A stretch of 64,000 bases of DNA from Cricetomys ansorgei (lineage: Eukaryota; Chordata; Mammalia; Rodentia; Nesomyidae), in NCBI GenBank assembly GCA_026225945.1, contig JAMJFZ010003581.1, positions 12,598,501 through 12,662,500 of the forward strand, written 5' to 3'. The notes under the pieces were generated by a model. The model was not told the DNA's origin, made no database searches, and saw only the letters and a program-made list of their open reading frames with translations. Position numbers and translations under genes: made by a program. Shown here one piece after another: positions 12,060 to 24,030 of this stretch (within the stretch, counting starts at the first letter, position 1; the number at the start of each line of letters is the position of its first letter).

Positions 12060-13590
12060 GCACACTGTACTCTTTCTCATTCTAGAGAAATCCTTTCTTG
12101 ATACCATGTTCCCTGGAAGCTTTGGCCTTGTTTCTGGCAAAGATTCCACACTCAACTTTTTCCTGCTCGCCACTCCTCACCTAGTTTTATTTATAGTCTG
12201 ACTTTTCCTTTTCTCAACTCCTGACAGGGTCCCTGGCTACTTTCCTTCCTGCAAACAAGCTTTCAACTTCCTGTCCTGTCGGCCCTCAGCTGCTTTCCTC
12301 CCCTCTCATTGGGGCTTCTGTGATCTACTCTCTGGTTCACCTCCCTCTTCTGACTCTTTCTCCATCCCTCCTCTGGACCCTTTTCCTCAGCCCTAGCATT
12401 AGAGGTTTTAACTTCTTCAAATTTTACCCTCTTTTATTTCCCATCTACCAGCACTGAGGATTTTATCCAGCTTTGTAGACTGAATGCCACATATTTAATG
12501 ATGAAATTCATATCTCACCTTGAGTTTTCTGCTGGCTCCAGATTTTTCTGTTCATCTGAGTTAGGTGGTAATCTGACATTTTACACTTATCATAGACAAA
12601 TGGGAAATCATCTAATTTGTCTCAAATATGCCCTGTAGGAATCTTCTCAGCCTCAGAGAATGGTACCTTCACCCCCTTCCCAAGCTTCTCAAATAGAAAT
12701 GTAGCAGTTACATTGATTGTTGATGCTTCTCTTTTCCCCATTCTCAGCACCAACTCCATAAACAAGGCCAGGAATCTCTCCTCCAAATTATCCTTCAATC
12801 CCATTTACTTTTAATTTCATTGTCCCAATTCTGCTTCCACTTGGCTTAACATTTAACCTTTGGAGAGATGGCTTGCTCTCTACTCTGGCCTGTCCAATGT
12901 GTCCTTCTTTCAAAAGCCTGATTTTGAAATCTGGATCAGAACCAGTCATTTCCTTGCATCCCATGAAGTTCAATGTGAAGCAGTCCTCTCTCTCTTGCTC
13001 CTCCTCAGCTCTGCCTTGCATCTTTCCCTGTCTTTCACATGTTCCAGACTCACTGACCTCTTTTCTTGAGAGGTTCTTCCATGTGCCAAAGGTGGCAATC
13101 CCAGTCTCAAATATCTGTGCGTCTCTGTCTCTGCCTCTCCCATCTTCATGAGACAGTCTCATTACACAGTTCGAGCTGGCCTCTAACTCAAGATCTTTGT
13201 AGTCTAAAGGTATCTTCTTCATTTAATTGCTCACCATTTGTTCTGCCTCCACTCTCCGGAATAACACTGTCTGGGAGTACTTTCCCATCATGTTTAAAAT
13301 AGCCTTCCTCACTGCCCAATGTGCTATCTGCAAAGCACATACAGTTATTGGTCTCTTGTAATTATACTAATAGGACTGAGGCCTTACAGGCCTAAACTTA
13401 ATTCAGTTCAGCATGAATGTGAATTGCTCTGTGATGCCAGTGGCTATCACAACTAACAGAAAACTCCTCAACTGTCTACTTTAAGAGAGATCTACCTTAC
13501 GTGTTCATTGTTGTAGCCCTGGCTTTTCCTGGTGCCAGAAACATGAAAGGTGTCTGGAAATAATTTCCTCAGCGAATAAATGAATGAGGG
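12060..13590 (+). mobile_element. Long L2 (LINE-2) relic, 3' part
   Basis: A series of segments in the correct L2 order. 'cttctgtgatctactctctggttcacctcc' matches the L2 stretch with ctctcctggttctcctcc. 'cttctcagcctcagagaatggtacc' matches ccccatctcagtaaatggcaac. 'ttccagactcactgacctcttttcttg' is also L2-like. The tail '..ttcattgttgtagccctgg...gcgaataaatgaatgag' corresponds to the L2 3' end (gtatccccagcgcctag...ctcaataaatgaatgaatg). Heavily mutated, with no open frame left. L2 died out before the rodent radiation. Confidence 0.7.
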
Positions 13591-14379
13591 AGCAAGTTCT
13601 GATCAGGACAAGCTCCAGAAGGAAGAAGAATGCTGCATGCTGTGTGCTTTGTGCGTGATACAGCTCCTTCCAGAGGGAAAGGACTGAAGTTGGCTTTCCT
13701 GAGTTCTTCCATTAAGATTCTAAGCCTGGGACCTTCAGATTGTAAATTAAATTTTTGACCATGTTGAAAACATGCTTGATTCTTCTGCTGTGTTTTGTTA
13801 ACCAGTGATACAATTATGCTATCTATTGTGTTATCATACCTAATTAATGCATTAATCAATCTACTCAATTCTCAAGCAGAAAGATATTCTGTTTTCTAGT
13901 GTTCTCTAGTAATTATGCAGTAAATCAAGCCTTTGAAGAATTTCAACAGCCATTCATTTTTCATGAATTAATCTTTCTTTGGCTTTCTTCTCTAGGGGTG
14001 AGAAAATCATGTAAACATAGACCCAAGGATATATGAAGTCTGAGTGTTAAGAGAATGCAGAAAATGTAGCTGAATATGGAAAATACCTGATTAATTTTTC
14101 AGATAGAGTAGTAATGTCACTGGGCACAGAGACAGCTTGTGCCACAAGGAAGAGAGAACCTGAGGAGCAGAGACAAATACGATGCCATTGCTTTCTTAGA
14201 AAAATGATAGCAAATTAAATATGCCATCGAAAGATAAAAGACTACAAAGCAATACATCAAAAAAAAAAAAAAAACCCTAACATGAATGTCTAACTTACAC
14301 CTTTCCCCATTCTGATATCAATACCTTCCTGGCAATAACTACCATGGTTACTAATAACCAGTGCACCGCCGCCATTTTA
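13591..14379. other. Unique non-coding DNA with an A-run
   Basis: No named repeat. An A homopolymer of about 16 sits near 14258-14274. Several ATTAAT-type homeodomain-like words occur around 13840-13975, which is expected by chance in AT-rich DNA. Confidence 0.45.
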
Positions 14380-14525
14380 TAAGAAGCTACTGTATGCCAG
14401 CAGTTGAAGCCTCTTCCACATCGTGTCCACGATTCTATTTGACCGGCAAGTCAAAGTGTAGACTTGCGGCTTGTGAACAGTGAAGTTGCTGTCTGGCCCC
14501 AAATCTAACTCAGAAGTATGTGCTC
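14380..14525 (+). repeat. MIR SINE fragment
   Basis: 'agctactgtatgccagcag' and the end 'gctgtctggccccaaatctaactcagaagtatgtgctcttt' match MIR beginning and end (ctactatgtgccaggc...gtctggctccagagtccgtgctctt). The centre is eroded. Confidence 0.55.
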
Positions 14526-14529
14526 TTTT

Positions 14530-15846
14530 TAAAACTTTTAATTTTTATTTTAATACATTTTAATTAAGGTATAATCACATCACTTCCACCTTCCTTTTCC
14601 TCCCTCTAGCTCCTCTCATTCTATCTTAAATTGATAGCTTCTCTTTCTTTTGATCTGATAGACAGACAGACGACAGACAGACAGGTAGGTAAGTGGAACC
14701 TGCTGACTCAGTTTTTGTTGTTTGTGTGCATATGATTTCCGGGTTGACTCATCCTTGGGAGAGGTTAATTCTTTGTTTCTCAGCAGTCATTAATTGCCTA
14801 TTGCTCTTTGTCTAGGGGTGGGACCTCACAAGACGTTCTCCTTCCACATTAGCTTGGCTATAGATGTTGTCATGAGTCAGGTCTTGTTTATACAGCCATT
14901 TCTCAAGAGTCAGTCTCACAGCAGACCTGCTGGTATTCTGGATCTTACAATCTTTCCACTCCTCTTCCATGACGTTCCCTGAGCTGTAGAGGCAGGGATT
15001 GTGTTGCGGTTGTACCTGTCGGAGCTGGGCTTCCCACGACCTGTTGATCTCTGCATTGTGTCCAGTTGTGCATTTCTGTGATGGTCTCCGTTTGTTCTAA
15101 ACAGAAGCTCATTTCATGGGAGGCTGTAGCTATACTTATCTGTAGCTGTAAGTATAAGATTTAGAACGCAGCGAGCGATCATGCTGCTCTAACAAAATGG
15201 CAGCAGTAAATTCTCTTCTAAGAGCCCCAGGTAAGCTGACTAGATTTCTACTCCAAGGCATAGTGTCCCTCCTGTTGAGTGGGACTTAAGTCCAATTAAG
15301 CAGCTGTTGGTTACCACGAACATGTGAGTGCCCCTGTTGCACCTTTATGAATATCTTGCTCTGCCAGTCATTGTTGTGCTACCACATCGATTGCTTTCCT
15401 TCCTTGGCAGCTTGCATAGGACTTTCTGATACTATGGAAGCTAGGCTACAGGAAGGAGGCTTTCATGTTAGATCCAGAACCAATAATCTGAGTCCTGTGT
15501 TCCAAATGTGCAGTGTCTTCAGCAATAGAGGTTTACCTCCAACCTCCGAGAGGCTCCAAAGGGCAGCAGCAATGGACTACATTGTTCAGGGAGTACTATG
15601 GACTCTCCTGACCAACCACTCAAAAGGAAGTTTCTTGTAACTGGCATTGCGATTTTTGTTACTCTGTGGTTCTTGTGGGGAACACTTTCAGCCCAAGTAC
15701 TGTAACTTCATTTTATGTATATGATGTGTATAATTTTAGGTAAATATGAAAAAAAATCCTTGAGCCATTATTAAACAACTTTAGTATTATTGTCCCCCTT
15801 TTTCCTTCTCCTTTTGTACTGACCTCCCTCCCTGTCGCCATTTCAG
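14530..15846 (-). mobile_element. Rodent L1-type (Lx-like) 3' end, antisense
   Basis: The plus strand opens with 'aaaacttttaatttttattttaatac', the complement of an A-rich LINE tail. It continues with a repeat I recognise from rodent genomes: 'ggtgggacctcacaagacgttctccttccacattagc', 'gcagctgttggttaccacgaac', 'cttggcagcttgcatagg' and 'gaacactttcagcccaagtac'. The family name is uncertain; I infer an Lx-type L1 3' UTR in reverse. A (GACA)n patch lies at 14661-14686. Confidence 0.55.
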
Positions 15847-15850
15847 AGCT

Positions 15851-17525
15851 TGTCTTAGTTAGGGTTTCTATTGCTATGATAAAGAATCATGACCAAAACA
15901 ACTTGGGGAATGAAGAGTTTATTTCAGCTTATAATTCTACATTAGAGTCCGTCATCAAAGTAAGTCAAGGCAAGAACTCAAACAAGACAGGAACCTAGAG
16001 ACAGGAACTGATGCAGAGGTCATGGAGGGGTGCTGCTTACTGGCTTGCTCAATCTGCTTTCTTACATCACCCAGAATGACTTGCCTAAGGTGGCATCGCC
16101 CAGAACAATTTGGGCTCTTCCACATAAATCATTAATCAGAGTTGCCTACAGGCCAATCTTATGGAGGTATTGTCACAATGAAGAGTCCTTCTTCCCTGAT
16201 ATGTCTAGTGTATATCAGTTGACAAAAACGAACCAGCACGAGTGATCCCTTGCCAACTCTGTGCGCAAACACACCACTTACTAAGCTATAACAATGCCTT
16301 TCTTGTTCATGTCTAAGAGCTCATATTAATATCAATACAACAATATAAACAACTCCAATGCTTTAAAGTCCCACAGTCTTTTAAACATAGAACATCTTAA
16401 AAGTTCGATTTCCTTAAAACATCTGAAGTCTCTCTAAAATTCCAAAGCCTCTGAACTGTGGTTCCCTAGAAAATAAAAAATAAGTTACACGCTATCTTAC
16501 TCCAAGAGCAAAGAACCAGGACATATTATATGCAAACCAAACCAAAACTAAAGTCCAACAATATGAGGCTCAGTATCAGACTTCTGGGATTCATGACCTT
16601 CTAGGCTCCAAAGGGCTTGCTGCAGCACATCACACAAGGCCAGGCTGGTTCCACTCCACAGCTGCTGCTGCCTTTGGCACAGAATTAGTGTATCCAAAAT
16701 GCTGTAGTCTGCACTAAAACAAGCTGCGCATTCACCAGTACCCTCTTCTGGGATCTCTTCAGGGATTCTGACCTTGCTACATGATGCCAATCCTCAGTTT
16801 CTCTCTATGATTCCTTCAGTCCTGGAGCTGCTTCTTCAACTGAGGTTGCACATTCACCAGTGACCTGGCCTGGTCTCTTACTATGGTAAGCTTTAGCTGA
16901 TCTCCGTGGTTCCTTCATGCCTTCAAAATCAGTAGCATCTGTGAAATTATTACACATTACGAAGTGTGCCTACCAGTACAAGGTACTGCCTTGGTTTCCT
17001 CTGAAGCACAGCTTCTAAGAAAATGCTTTTCAGAAGATTTTACCTCAGTGATGCTGGTCTCTTTTTAATGTTGATTCTCAGTTCTGACCAAGCACCATTG
17101 ATTGCCTCAGCAAAGGATTCACTTCAGTGGTTCTTAATTTATATATATATATGTATGTATACAGTACCCTGATAGCCTTTGAAGGACTCTCTAACATCCC
17201 TCTGAAATATCACAAGGCAGGCCTTCATTACACTAAACATTCTTATGTTCTAAGTTCCCGGAGAACAGCCCACTCTGAGCACTCAAAGACTTTCTCAGTC
17301 CAAAGTTCAAATTATACCACAATCCTCCCCAAAATACATGGCCTATCTGTCATGACAATGTCTGCCCCATTCCTTGTACCAATTTCTTTCTTAGTTGGGA
17401 TTTCTATTGCTGTGATAAAACACCGTGGCCAAAGTAACTTGGAGAATAAAGGGTTTATTTCAGCTTCTAATTCCACATCACAGTCCAGCACCAAAGAAGT
17501 CAGGGCAAGATACTATGGTATCTAA
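15851..17525 (-). mobile_element. MaLR (ERVL-type) proviral remnant
   Basis: Two copies of the same LTR, reading 'cttagttagggtttctattgc' at 15853 and 'cttagttgggatttctattgc' at 17389, flank about 1.1 kb of internal sequence in the same orientation. The left copy (15851-16240) is complete. The right copy (17385-17525) keeps only the part next to the interior. Beside the right copy lies a Leu-tRNA-like primer-binding site, which fixes transcription as right to left. The interior (16241-17384) has no open retroviral gene. MaLR elements are non-autonomous relatives of ERVL. Confidence 0.65.
17364..17381 (-). promoter_or_regulatory. Leu-type primer-binding site of the MaLR remnant
   Basis: On the minus strand this reads TGGTACAAGGAATGGGGC, close to the ERVL/MaLR Leu-tRNA primer site TGGTACCAGGAGTGGGG. 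It sits a few bases inside the LTR, where a primer site must be. Confidence 0.6.
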
Positions 17526-17599
17526 GGATAGACATCTTTTGTCAACAGTGCTTGCCCTTCACTGTTGACTTTACTGGCTGATCTGCAAAGAGTACACCT

Positions 17600-17855
17600 C
17601 TATGCTGCAGTCTGAACGTGTCCCTCAGATGCCTACGCTGAATGCCTAACCCTCAGTGTGATGTTACCAAGAGAAGGAAAGGGAAGTATTGCCTTCTACC
17701 ATGGGAAGATACCATGAGATGGTGCTGCCATTGAGCCAGAGAGCAATTTCTGGGAGAATCTTGATCTTAAAACCTCAGCTCCCAGACGTGTGAAAATTAA
17801 ATTCATTTTTAACTTAAGTTCTGGTTATGGTTTAAGACACTGTACACCTACAAAG
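17600..17855 (+). mobile_element. Old MaLR/MLT1-like LTR
   Basis: 'ctgcagtctgaacgtgtccctcagatgcc', 'ctaaccctcagtgtgatg', 'accatgagatggtgctgcc' and 'gtgtgaaaattaaattcatttttaact' follow the order of an old MaLR-type LTR ending in its poly(A) region. Strongly diverged, so the subfamily is uncertain. Confidence 0.5.
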
Positions 17856-18199
17856 ACCTCACAGAGGTTGATTGTGATACTCCATTTAAGGGTAGTGAAT
17901 GGAGCCAGTTTTCTTCCCTCCTGTGAAAGGAAGTAATATTAACTCATCTTGAGTTTTAGGTGACGTCTTCTGCAAAATTCACAAGCGGAGTGAATATGCT
18001 TCTGACGGGGATTCCTGAAGGGGAGTTTAGCCTGGAAAACTTTGTTTCGTGGTCTGTTCTCTTTCCAGCCCTCTCAACTCTCGCTTTCTTAAGAGGCTCC
18101 TGCTGTGCACTCCTGAGACTTATGATAGCAATTTCATTTAAAAATCAATTATGTTTTTCTCCTCACAGCATTTATGCTTTATATATAGATTTTTAAAAT

Positions 18200-18496
18200 T
18201 TATTTCATGGGTGTGCATGTGTGCACATGTGGTACACGTGCGCTTAGGTGTGCAAATGCACGTGCCTATGTGAACACACAGTAGCCAGAGAAGGACACGA
18301 TGTGTCCAGTTCTACTAATGTCCATCTGATTCTCTTGAGGCATAATCTCCCTCACTGAACCTGGAGGGAAACTGGCAGTCAGCAAGCCTCGGTGATCCTC
18401 CTGTTTCTGCCCGACAGTTCTAGGTCACATGTGTTTTAATGTGTGTGATGGATGTTTCAGCCTGGATCCTCTGACCCCTGAGCCGCTCTCCAGCCC
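18200..18496 (-). repeat. B3 SINE
   Basis: The plus strand shows the degenerate GT/CA-rich tail, 'ctccctcactgaacctgga', 'ggtgatcctcctgtttctgcccgacag', 'ggatcctctgacccctgagccgctctccagccc'. These are the complements of B3 tail, middle and tRNA-like head. Confidence 0.75.
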
Positions 18497-18815
18497 TGCA
18501 TGCCATGTTCTTAAAGCTTATTATCTTTCATTAACAAGATCGGTTACAAATAAATCCTTCCAGGAATATGGGGCTTGTGAACCATGCAAATCGTTGCCTA
18601 TTCTAGGGAGAGAAGTTAATGGAGTGAAGTATTAAAATGACACCGATTTCAATGTTAGCCCCAACACTTACTTTCATTTGGTATGAAATGAACTACTTAG
18701 CCTCTGTGTTCCTCGGCTGACTTTATTCTTCGCTGAAGAATTTGAATATTATTTCGGTAGGTTTTCTTAGTTGCAAACAATAGAATTTATTTTAGCTGTT
18801 TTAAGGTGAAACACA
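18497..18815. other. Unique non-coding DNA
   Basis: AT-rich, no repeat or coding signal recognised. Confidence 0.5.
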
Positions 18816-18888
18816 GATATATCTCAGCTCACAAGGTGTTTGTCCAACATGCATGAAGCCCCTGGTTTGATACCCAGCACTACATAAA
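18816..18888 (+). repeat. ID-type SINE
   Basis: 'tatctcagctcacaaggtgtttgtccaacatgcatgaagcccctggtttgatacccagcac' follows the ID/BC1 core (tagctcagtggtagagcg..gcctagcatgcacgaggccctgggttcgatccccagcac). Diverged. Confidence 0.65.
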
Positions 18889-19299
18889 TTTGAACCCATG
18901 ATTTTTCTGAGGCCACCATAAGAACGTTAGGAGCGATGAAGAGACGAGCTGGGTTCCAAAGCTTCAGGACCAGCAATCAACAACCTCCACCAAGATACGA
19001 GAGGATGGAGATATTGCCGCTTCAGCTGCTCCAGGGCCCAGGGATCAGGGCCTCTGTGCATCCAGACATCTATATTAGAAAAACAAAGCCCCTCCTCAGT
19101 TAGGCAAAGCCTTTTGCCTTCAATCACTGAATTCTGAATAAAGTATGAGGATCGGTTAAGTTTACTGTCTCTACCCTCCTCTGCCAGGGTACCTGGGGAA
19201 GGAATTGTCTGTGTACCCCATGTGAAGGTGGGGCTCCTAGGAGCTCTCAAAACAACTCACCTCATACAAGTGGAGTAAGCCTTGAGGTGATACAGTGTC

Positions 19300-19600
19300 T
19301 CAGTCAGCTTTGTAACACTATGACAAAGTACCTGGCCCAGGCCACTTATAAAGTAAACAGGAGTTTATTTTTTGCTTATAGTTCTGGAGGTTGGGATCTG
19401 GCGTTGACCTGGACCAAGTACCAACTAGTGGTTTATCAGGAAGAAATAGCTCCCCTATAGGAACTCATATGTTAGTGAACTCAGTCTTTGCTTTAATAAG
19501 AGAGAGAGACTTCAATCAGACTTCGTTGAAAGCCAATGAGGATTCTTTAGGTTCACCGTTTAGGCATACAAACACTCAGGAACACAATTTTCATTTAAAA
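19300..19600 (-). mobile_element. Old MaLR-type LTR fragment
   Basis: 'gtctcagtcagctttgtaacac', 'gccacttataaagtaaacaggagtttatttt' and 'agttctggaggttggg' are the conserved start of MST/MLT1-type LTRs read in reverse. The right half is too eroded to define an end. Confidence 0.5.
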
Positions 19601-19639
19601 ACACTTGGGAGATTTAACTTTCTTTTCCATTTTCATGTG

Positions 19640-19949
19640 TGTGGTGCTTGTGTTGTGTGAGTGTGAGCACATGTGTGTATGTGTGCCTACATGGGGCAAA
19701 GACTGATATTGGGAACCATCCTTGATCGTTCTTCTACCTTCTTCAGTGACGCAGGGTCTCTCAATCAAACGCAAAGCTCACTGGTATGGCTAGTCTTTAT
19801 TCAAGGGTTCTCTTATCTCCATCTTCTGAGGCTGGCATTGCAGGCAGGTTACCATGCCCACCCAGAACTTACACGGGCTCTGGGGACCTGAACTCTCATC
19901 CTCAGGCTGTGTAGCAAGTGCTTTAAACATTGAGCCTTCTCTTCAGCTC
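19640..19949 (-). repeat. B3 SINE
   Basis: 'gtgtgtatgtgtgcctacatgg', 'ccttgatcgttcttctacctt', 'gcagggtctctcaatcaaacg', 'ggcattgcaggcaggttaccatgcc' and 'gagccttctcttcagctc' in the reverse B3 order. Close in layout to the copy at 5568-5866. Confidence 0.75.
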
Positions 19950-22900
19950 AAGACATTTAATTTCAAGTGAACTTCTCTCACAGAACTCTTGGTCTTTGTA
20001 TTTTGTGTGCTTATTTCCAGATGAAGGATATTTGTGATTATTTATGCTCTGGTTGAATAGTATTTTTGAAAAGGTGGTATTCCTTTAATGGCATTGGTTC
20101 AAATCCAAAACAGAATGTACAACAAAGAAGCCTAGGGTCCTCCACCCCTTTCCTTCTTGTTCAAGCTCCATCTACATTCCTGGGTAGCACAGAAGACTCC
20201 ACTTTCCAGCATCATATAAGGCAGGTGGTGGTTTATGTGACTGCTTGGATTCTCTGTGGTCTCCTCTGCTCATGGAAGGTGTTCTTCTCTCCTGCTTCCC
20301 TTTAGCCCGGAAGGCACCCTCATTTTAAATTACAGATGTTCTTGGTTACAGTTGCTATGTGAAATGTTATGAGATAGAAACTGCTGTCATAATTAATAAT
20401 AGGTAAAGGTTTCACCTTTGATGTGCTGCATTCTACATGTGATGGAGCCTTTGGGCTTGTGCTGACTGTAAATCTCCATCATCCCATTCATTCCTGGCTG
20501 TTTGTGCGTGAGCTAGATGTCTGTTTTTATTTAGTCAAGGCTATTAATGCCTCACAGACTGATCTTCAACTGTTCCATAAACACATATGGTTTAAGTTGA
20601 AAAGGAGATTTACACTATCCACTCCTGGATATTAAAACCCACTTGCGTCTTCCTTCATTTTCCTGTCCTTATGAAGAGGCCCTGATTCATTAAGAAGCTG
20701 CACACAATTTTCTGTTAATAGCACCAAAGCAGGAACAAATACAGCTCGGAGAATCAACTCCCTTACGGACAAAGTCGTTTGTAAGACAGAATCTCCACAT
20801 ATGTATGAATATATTATGACATACAGATCTCATTTCCACATCCCAGGAAGGAGTGCAGAGGTTGTCAAGTTCAGGGTTGGAGGGACACATAATGCCTTTA
20901 TTTGTCCAGAATCTCTCCCCCCTTTTCTTTTCCCGGACAGAGCATACTACTCTAACTTGTGGGAAGTGTTTTCTCAGCTGAATGTGCTATCAGTGAGCCC
21001 GGCAATCAAGGTGACTCAGCGTGTCCTGGCAAGTGCGTGGGCTCATGATCAAGGAGACGTTAGTCTTCCCGGTATGTGACTATTCATCTTCTTTTCTCAT
21101 GAACTAACTGCTGTCATTCTGATCACGAGTCTCTGGCAACATTACCTGCTTCTTCTGTTCCCTCCATCTCCAGAGATGAGCTGTTCTAGTTCTAATACTT
21201 TTGAAAACTTGAATTTTGGCTTCACACCCCCTCCCCCAAATTGGCTATAGAGTATCAACTAATGAGATCACTCAATCTTTTTTATTTTTTAATTTGCACA
21301 AAAAGAAACCTCAAATAAAGGTTGGAATGTGCTTGCTGTATTGGACACTTAAAACACTCCCAAAAATGTGAGCTATTAGAAAGTGGACAATGAGAAAGAG
21401 TTACTATGATGGAATAACTTAGCCTGACTGGATACATACCTTGACAGAATAACTTAGTACCACAGAGCCACACGGAGCCTCTTATTCCCATTAGGTGAGG
21501 GCGTGATCAGACTTTTGTCAACAGGAAGAAGGAGAAATTTGGAGAGAATTCAGAGTACTAGCAGTATCTAGAACCTACCAACATCTTCTGGAAAATTCCC
21601 AAGAAATACTTCCTCATCTCAGAGGATACTCTCCTCGGCCTGAGGAAGCAGGGCTTTCTTGTAGGTAGATTGTAACACCTTCTCTTCTGCTGTTCCCAGG
21701 CATTACCATAAACCAATACCCAAGCATGGTCTCAGCACAGACGAGTATGACAAATTTGGAGTCAGAGCCAATAAGAAAGTAACAGAAACTTGGTAACAGA
21801 TATCATAACAAGCTGATCTTGTTATGATCTTGACGGTACTTAATAAAAATGCATCGACTTGTCTGTCTTTGATCTGGATGTGCCTTCTGAATGCCTGCCG
21901 CCGATGTAGTACAGGGAGCTTACTACAGCTTGAGAAGCTCTCTATGTGATAGCATGCAAACTGGCTTTAGCACTTTCCTCGGTAAATCTAATAGAACATG
22001 AATAAATCCCAGGGCATGATGGGAAGTCAAATTTCTTGAAGTCTGGTTCTCCTTCCCAATGGCTTCAGCATAACTTTAGAACTTCCCAGAAACAGAGATT
22101 CCCAGATTCCCCCCACCCCCCGCCACTCACACCTGTTGAAGTGGAAACTTTCTGGCCAGGCACAACCGACTGCTTCTAACACACTATCCTGTGTGTCTGA
22201 CCCATGTTCACATTTAAGCACCACAGCCACAGGAGAGGAAACGCAGAGTCAGAAGGTGCAATGTGTGTCTGTCCACTCTCTCCCGGTCTACACACTTCTG
22301 GAGTGCCAAGGAGATCTCCCTAGTTTAGAGAGCCTCAGGGAGAGGATAATGGGAAGGCCTGCCCTGGCTCTTTCCCTAGGATGGCAACACTCGTGGGAAG
22401 GAGCTGCATCCGACACCTGCCGCCTTCATGATAGGAGCTCAAAGTGCCAGAAGTGACAAGTGCCAATCGTAATGGGCATCAAGGCTAATGAAGCAACCAA
22501 CGTTTTTCAAGCTACTCTGACTCAGCGTTATCCATGCATGTGCTTAATTAAACATGGGCTTGCAAGGATTAAAACTAATAAGCAAACCCCTTAAGTCTTC
22601 TTTGATTCATTTAAGAAATCAATAAAAACACCGAGGTGTGGGGATTAGAGGTACCAATTGAGCTGTTACCCTAGAGACCCACGGCCCATCACCAGGCTGC
22701 AGACCCGAGTCGGTTTATAGATTCCTAGTCCCCAGAGTCCCCCAAAGGAAGCTAAGAGCCCCAGGGACAGAGTCTGCCACCACACTGTTGCTGTTCCCTG
22801 TTGGAAGGTCACATGCTTGCTATGTGATCCTCCAGAATGAGACCTGCCACTATGCACTGAGGTAACTCCTAGGACAAGGAAACCTGCCAGGAGGATGGGA

Positions 22901-23815
22901 TTCAGTTCTGTATGTGCAGTGGGATCCTGAATATTCCCAAGAGTTAATGGCCCAGACTTTTAATATATAGTTGAAGTTAATATTGTAAGACACTGTCATG
23001 TTCCTTCTTCAGACCCTTAAGTAGGCCATGGCTACCACTAGGAGGTTGGGACAGGAAGCCTGCAAGCCCAAACTGCCTGTGCTGTTTGTTCCATGTCTAC
23101 GACAGGAATGCATTACATGCCTTACAATGTTCAACTCAATTACAGTAGACTTTTAAAGTAACATGCTGCCTGGTTTGTTTCTGGTTTTCTAGTGGCATGG
23201 TCTCCCCTCTCTGGCATGGTAGCTGGTGTCTACTGTTGGAACACAGTCCTGTTTTGCAGAACCATTAAGGATGCTTCAACCATTTGAAGAGACCAAATCT
23301 TTTCAATCCTTTCTTGCTGGTTTACCCATGTATGTCAGTTGACTCTGAGACATTTGCTTCAAGGGTCTGTAGAGTGTTTTGAGATGCCCGAGTCCTCTGC
23401 AGGTGAATGATTGGTTGGTAAGAAAGTCATTTTTGTTGGTGCTCTTATAGCTAAATCACCTTGTGCCAAGAACCTTCTCTTACCATTCTTTGTCCCTTTA
23501 TTAATTTGATACTTTAATGTGTCGTTTAAAGACTTAAGTCCCCATTATTACATTTAAATAGTATTCTCAGTATTATTCTGTGTAAATTATCCACATTTTA
23601 AAGCTTCCGTTACTGTTTTTCAGTGGCGATTAATTACTGTAAAAGTGCCTGAAAAGAATGTGGCCCAAGTTCATTACGCTGGGTTTTCTTTTTTCTTAAA
23701 GCTTCGCTAAAGACCACAGTTTTAGAAATTCCAAAATTTAAAAATCGAGAAGCAGATCATCCCTGGGTTTGTGTTCATCATTGTCTGCTCAAACCAGGCA
23801 AACTCACTGTAGCTT
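19950..23815. other. 3.9-kb repeat-poor unique block
   Basis: No SINE, LINE or LTR recognised. No frame looks like an exon. Contains a perfect 11-bp inverted repeat at 21802-21828 and a C-rich run near 22111-22124. Candidate for conserved non-coding DNA, untested. Confidence 0.45.
21802..21828. repeat. Perfect 11-bp inverted repeat with 5-base loop
   Basis: ATCATAACAAG, loop CTGAT, CTTGTTATGAT. All eleven pairs are Watson-Crick. Confidence 0.95.
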
Positions 23816-23817
23816 TG

Positions 23818-24030
23818 TCTGGCAGCCCAGACCTGTAATCCCACCTATGGGATGGCTGAATCAGGATTGCCAACTCAAGGCTTCCTGGGGGTCAGAGTGA
23901 CTTTAAAGCCAGTCTGGGCAACCTATCGAAACCCTGTCTCAGAACAGGAACTAAGAACTTTAAAAGGGCCTGTGCATGTGGTTCAGGTTACAACACATAC
24001 CCAGTGCAAAAACCCTGACTTCACCTCAGG
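23818..24030 (+). repeat. B4-like composite (B1 plus ID part)
   Basis: The B1 part shows 'gcccagacctgtaatccc', 'aagccagtctgggcaacctatcgaaaccctgtctcag'. A weak ID-like part follows ('gtgcatgtggttcaggtta', 'ccagtgcaaaaaccctgac'). The ID part is heavily diverged, so it could be an old B1 alone. Confidence 0.6.

Noticed and set aside
12788..13222. 144-codon minus-strand frame
   Set aside because: Antisense to the L2 relic; no recognisable protein features.
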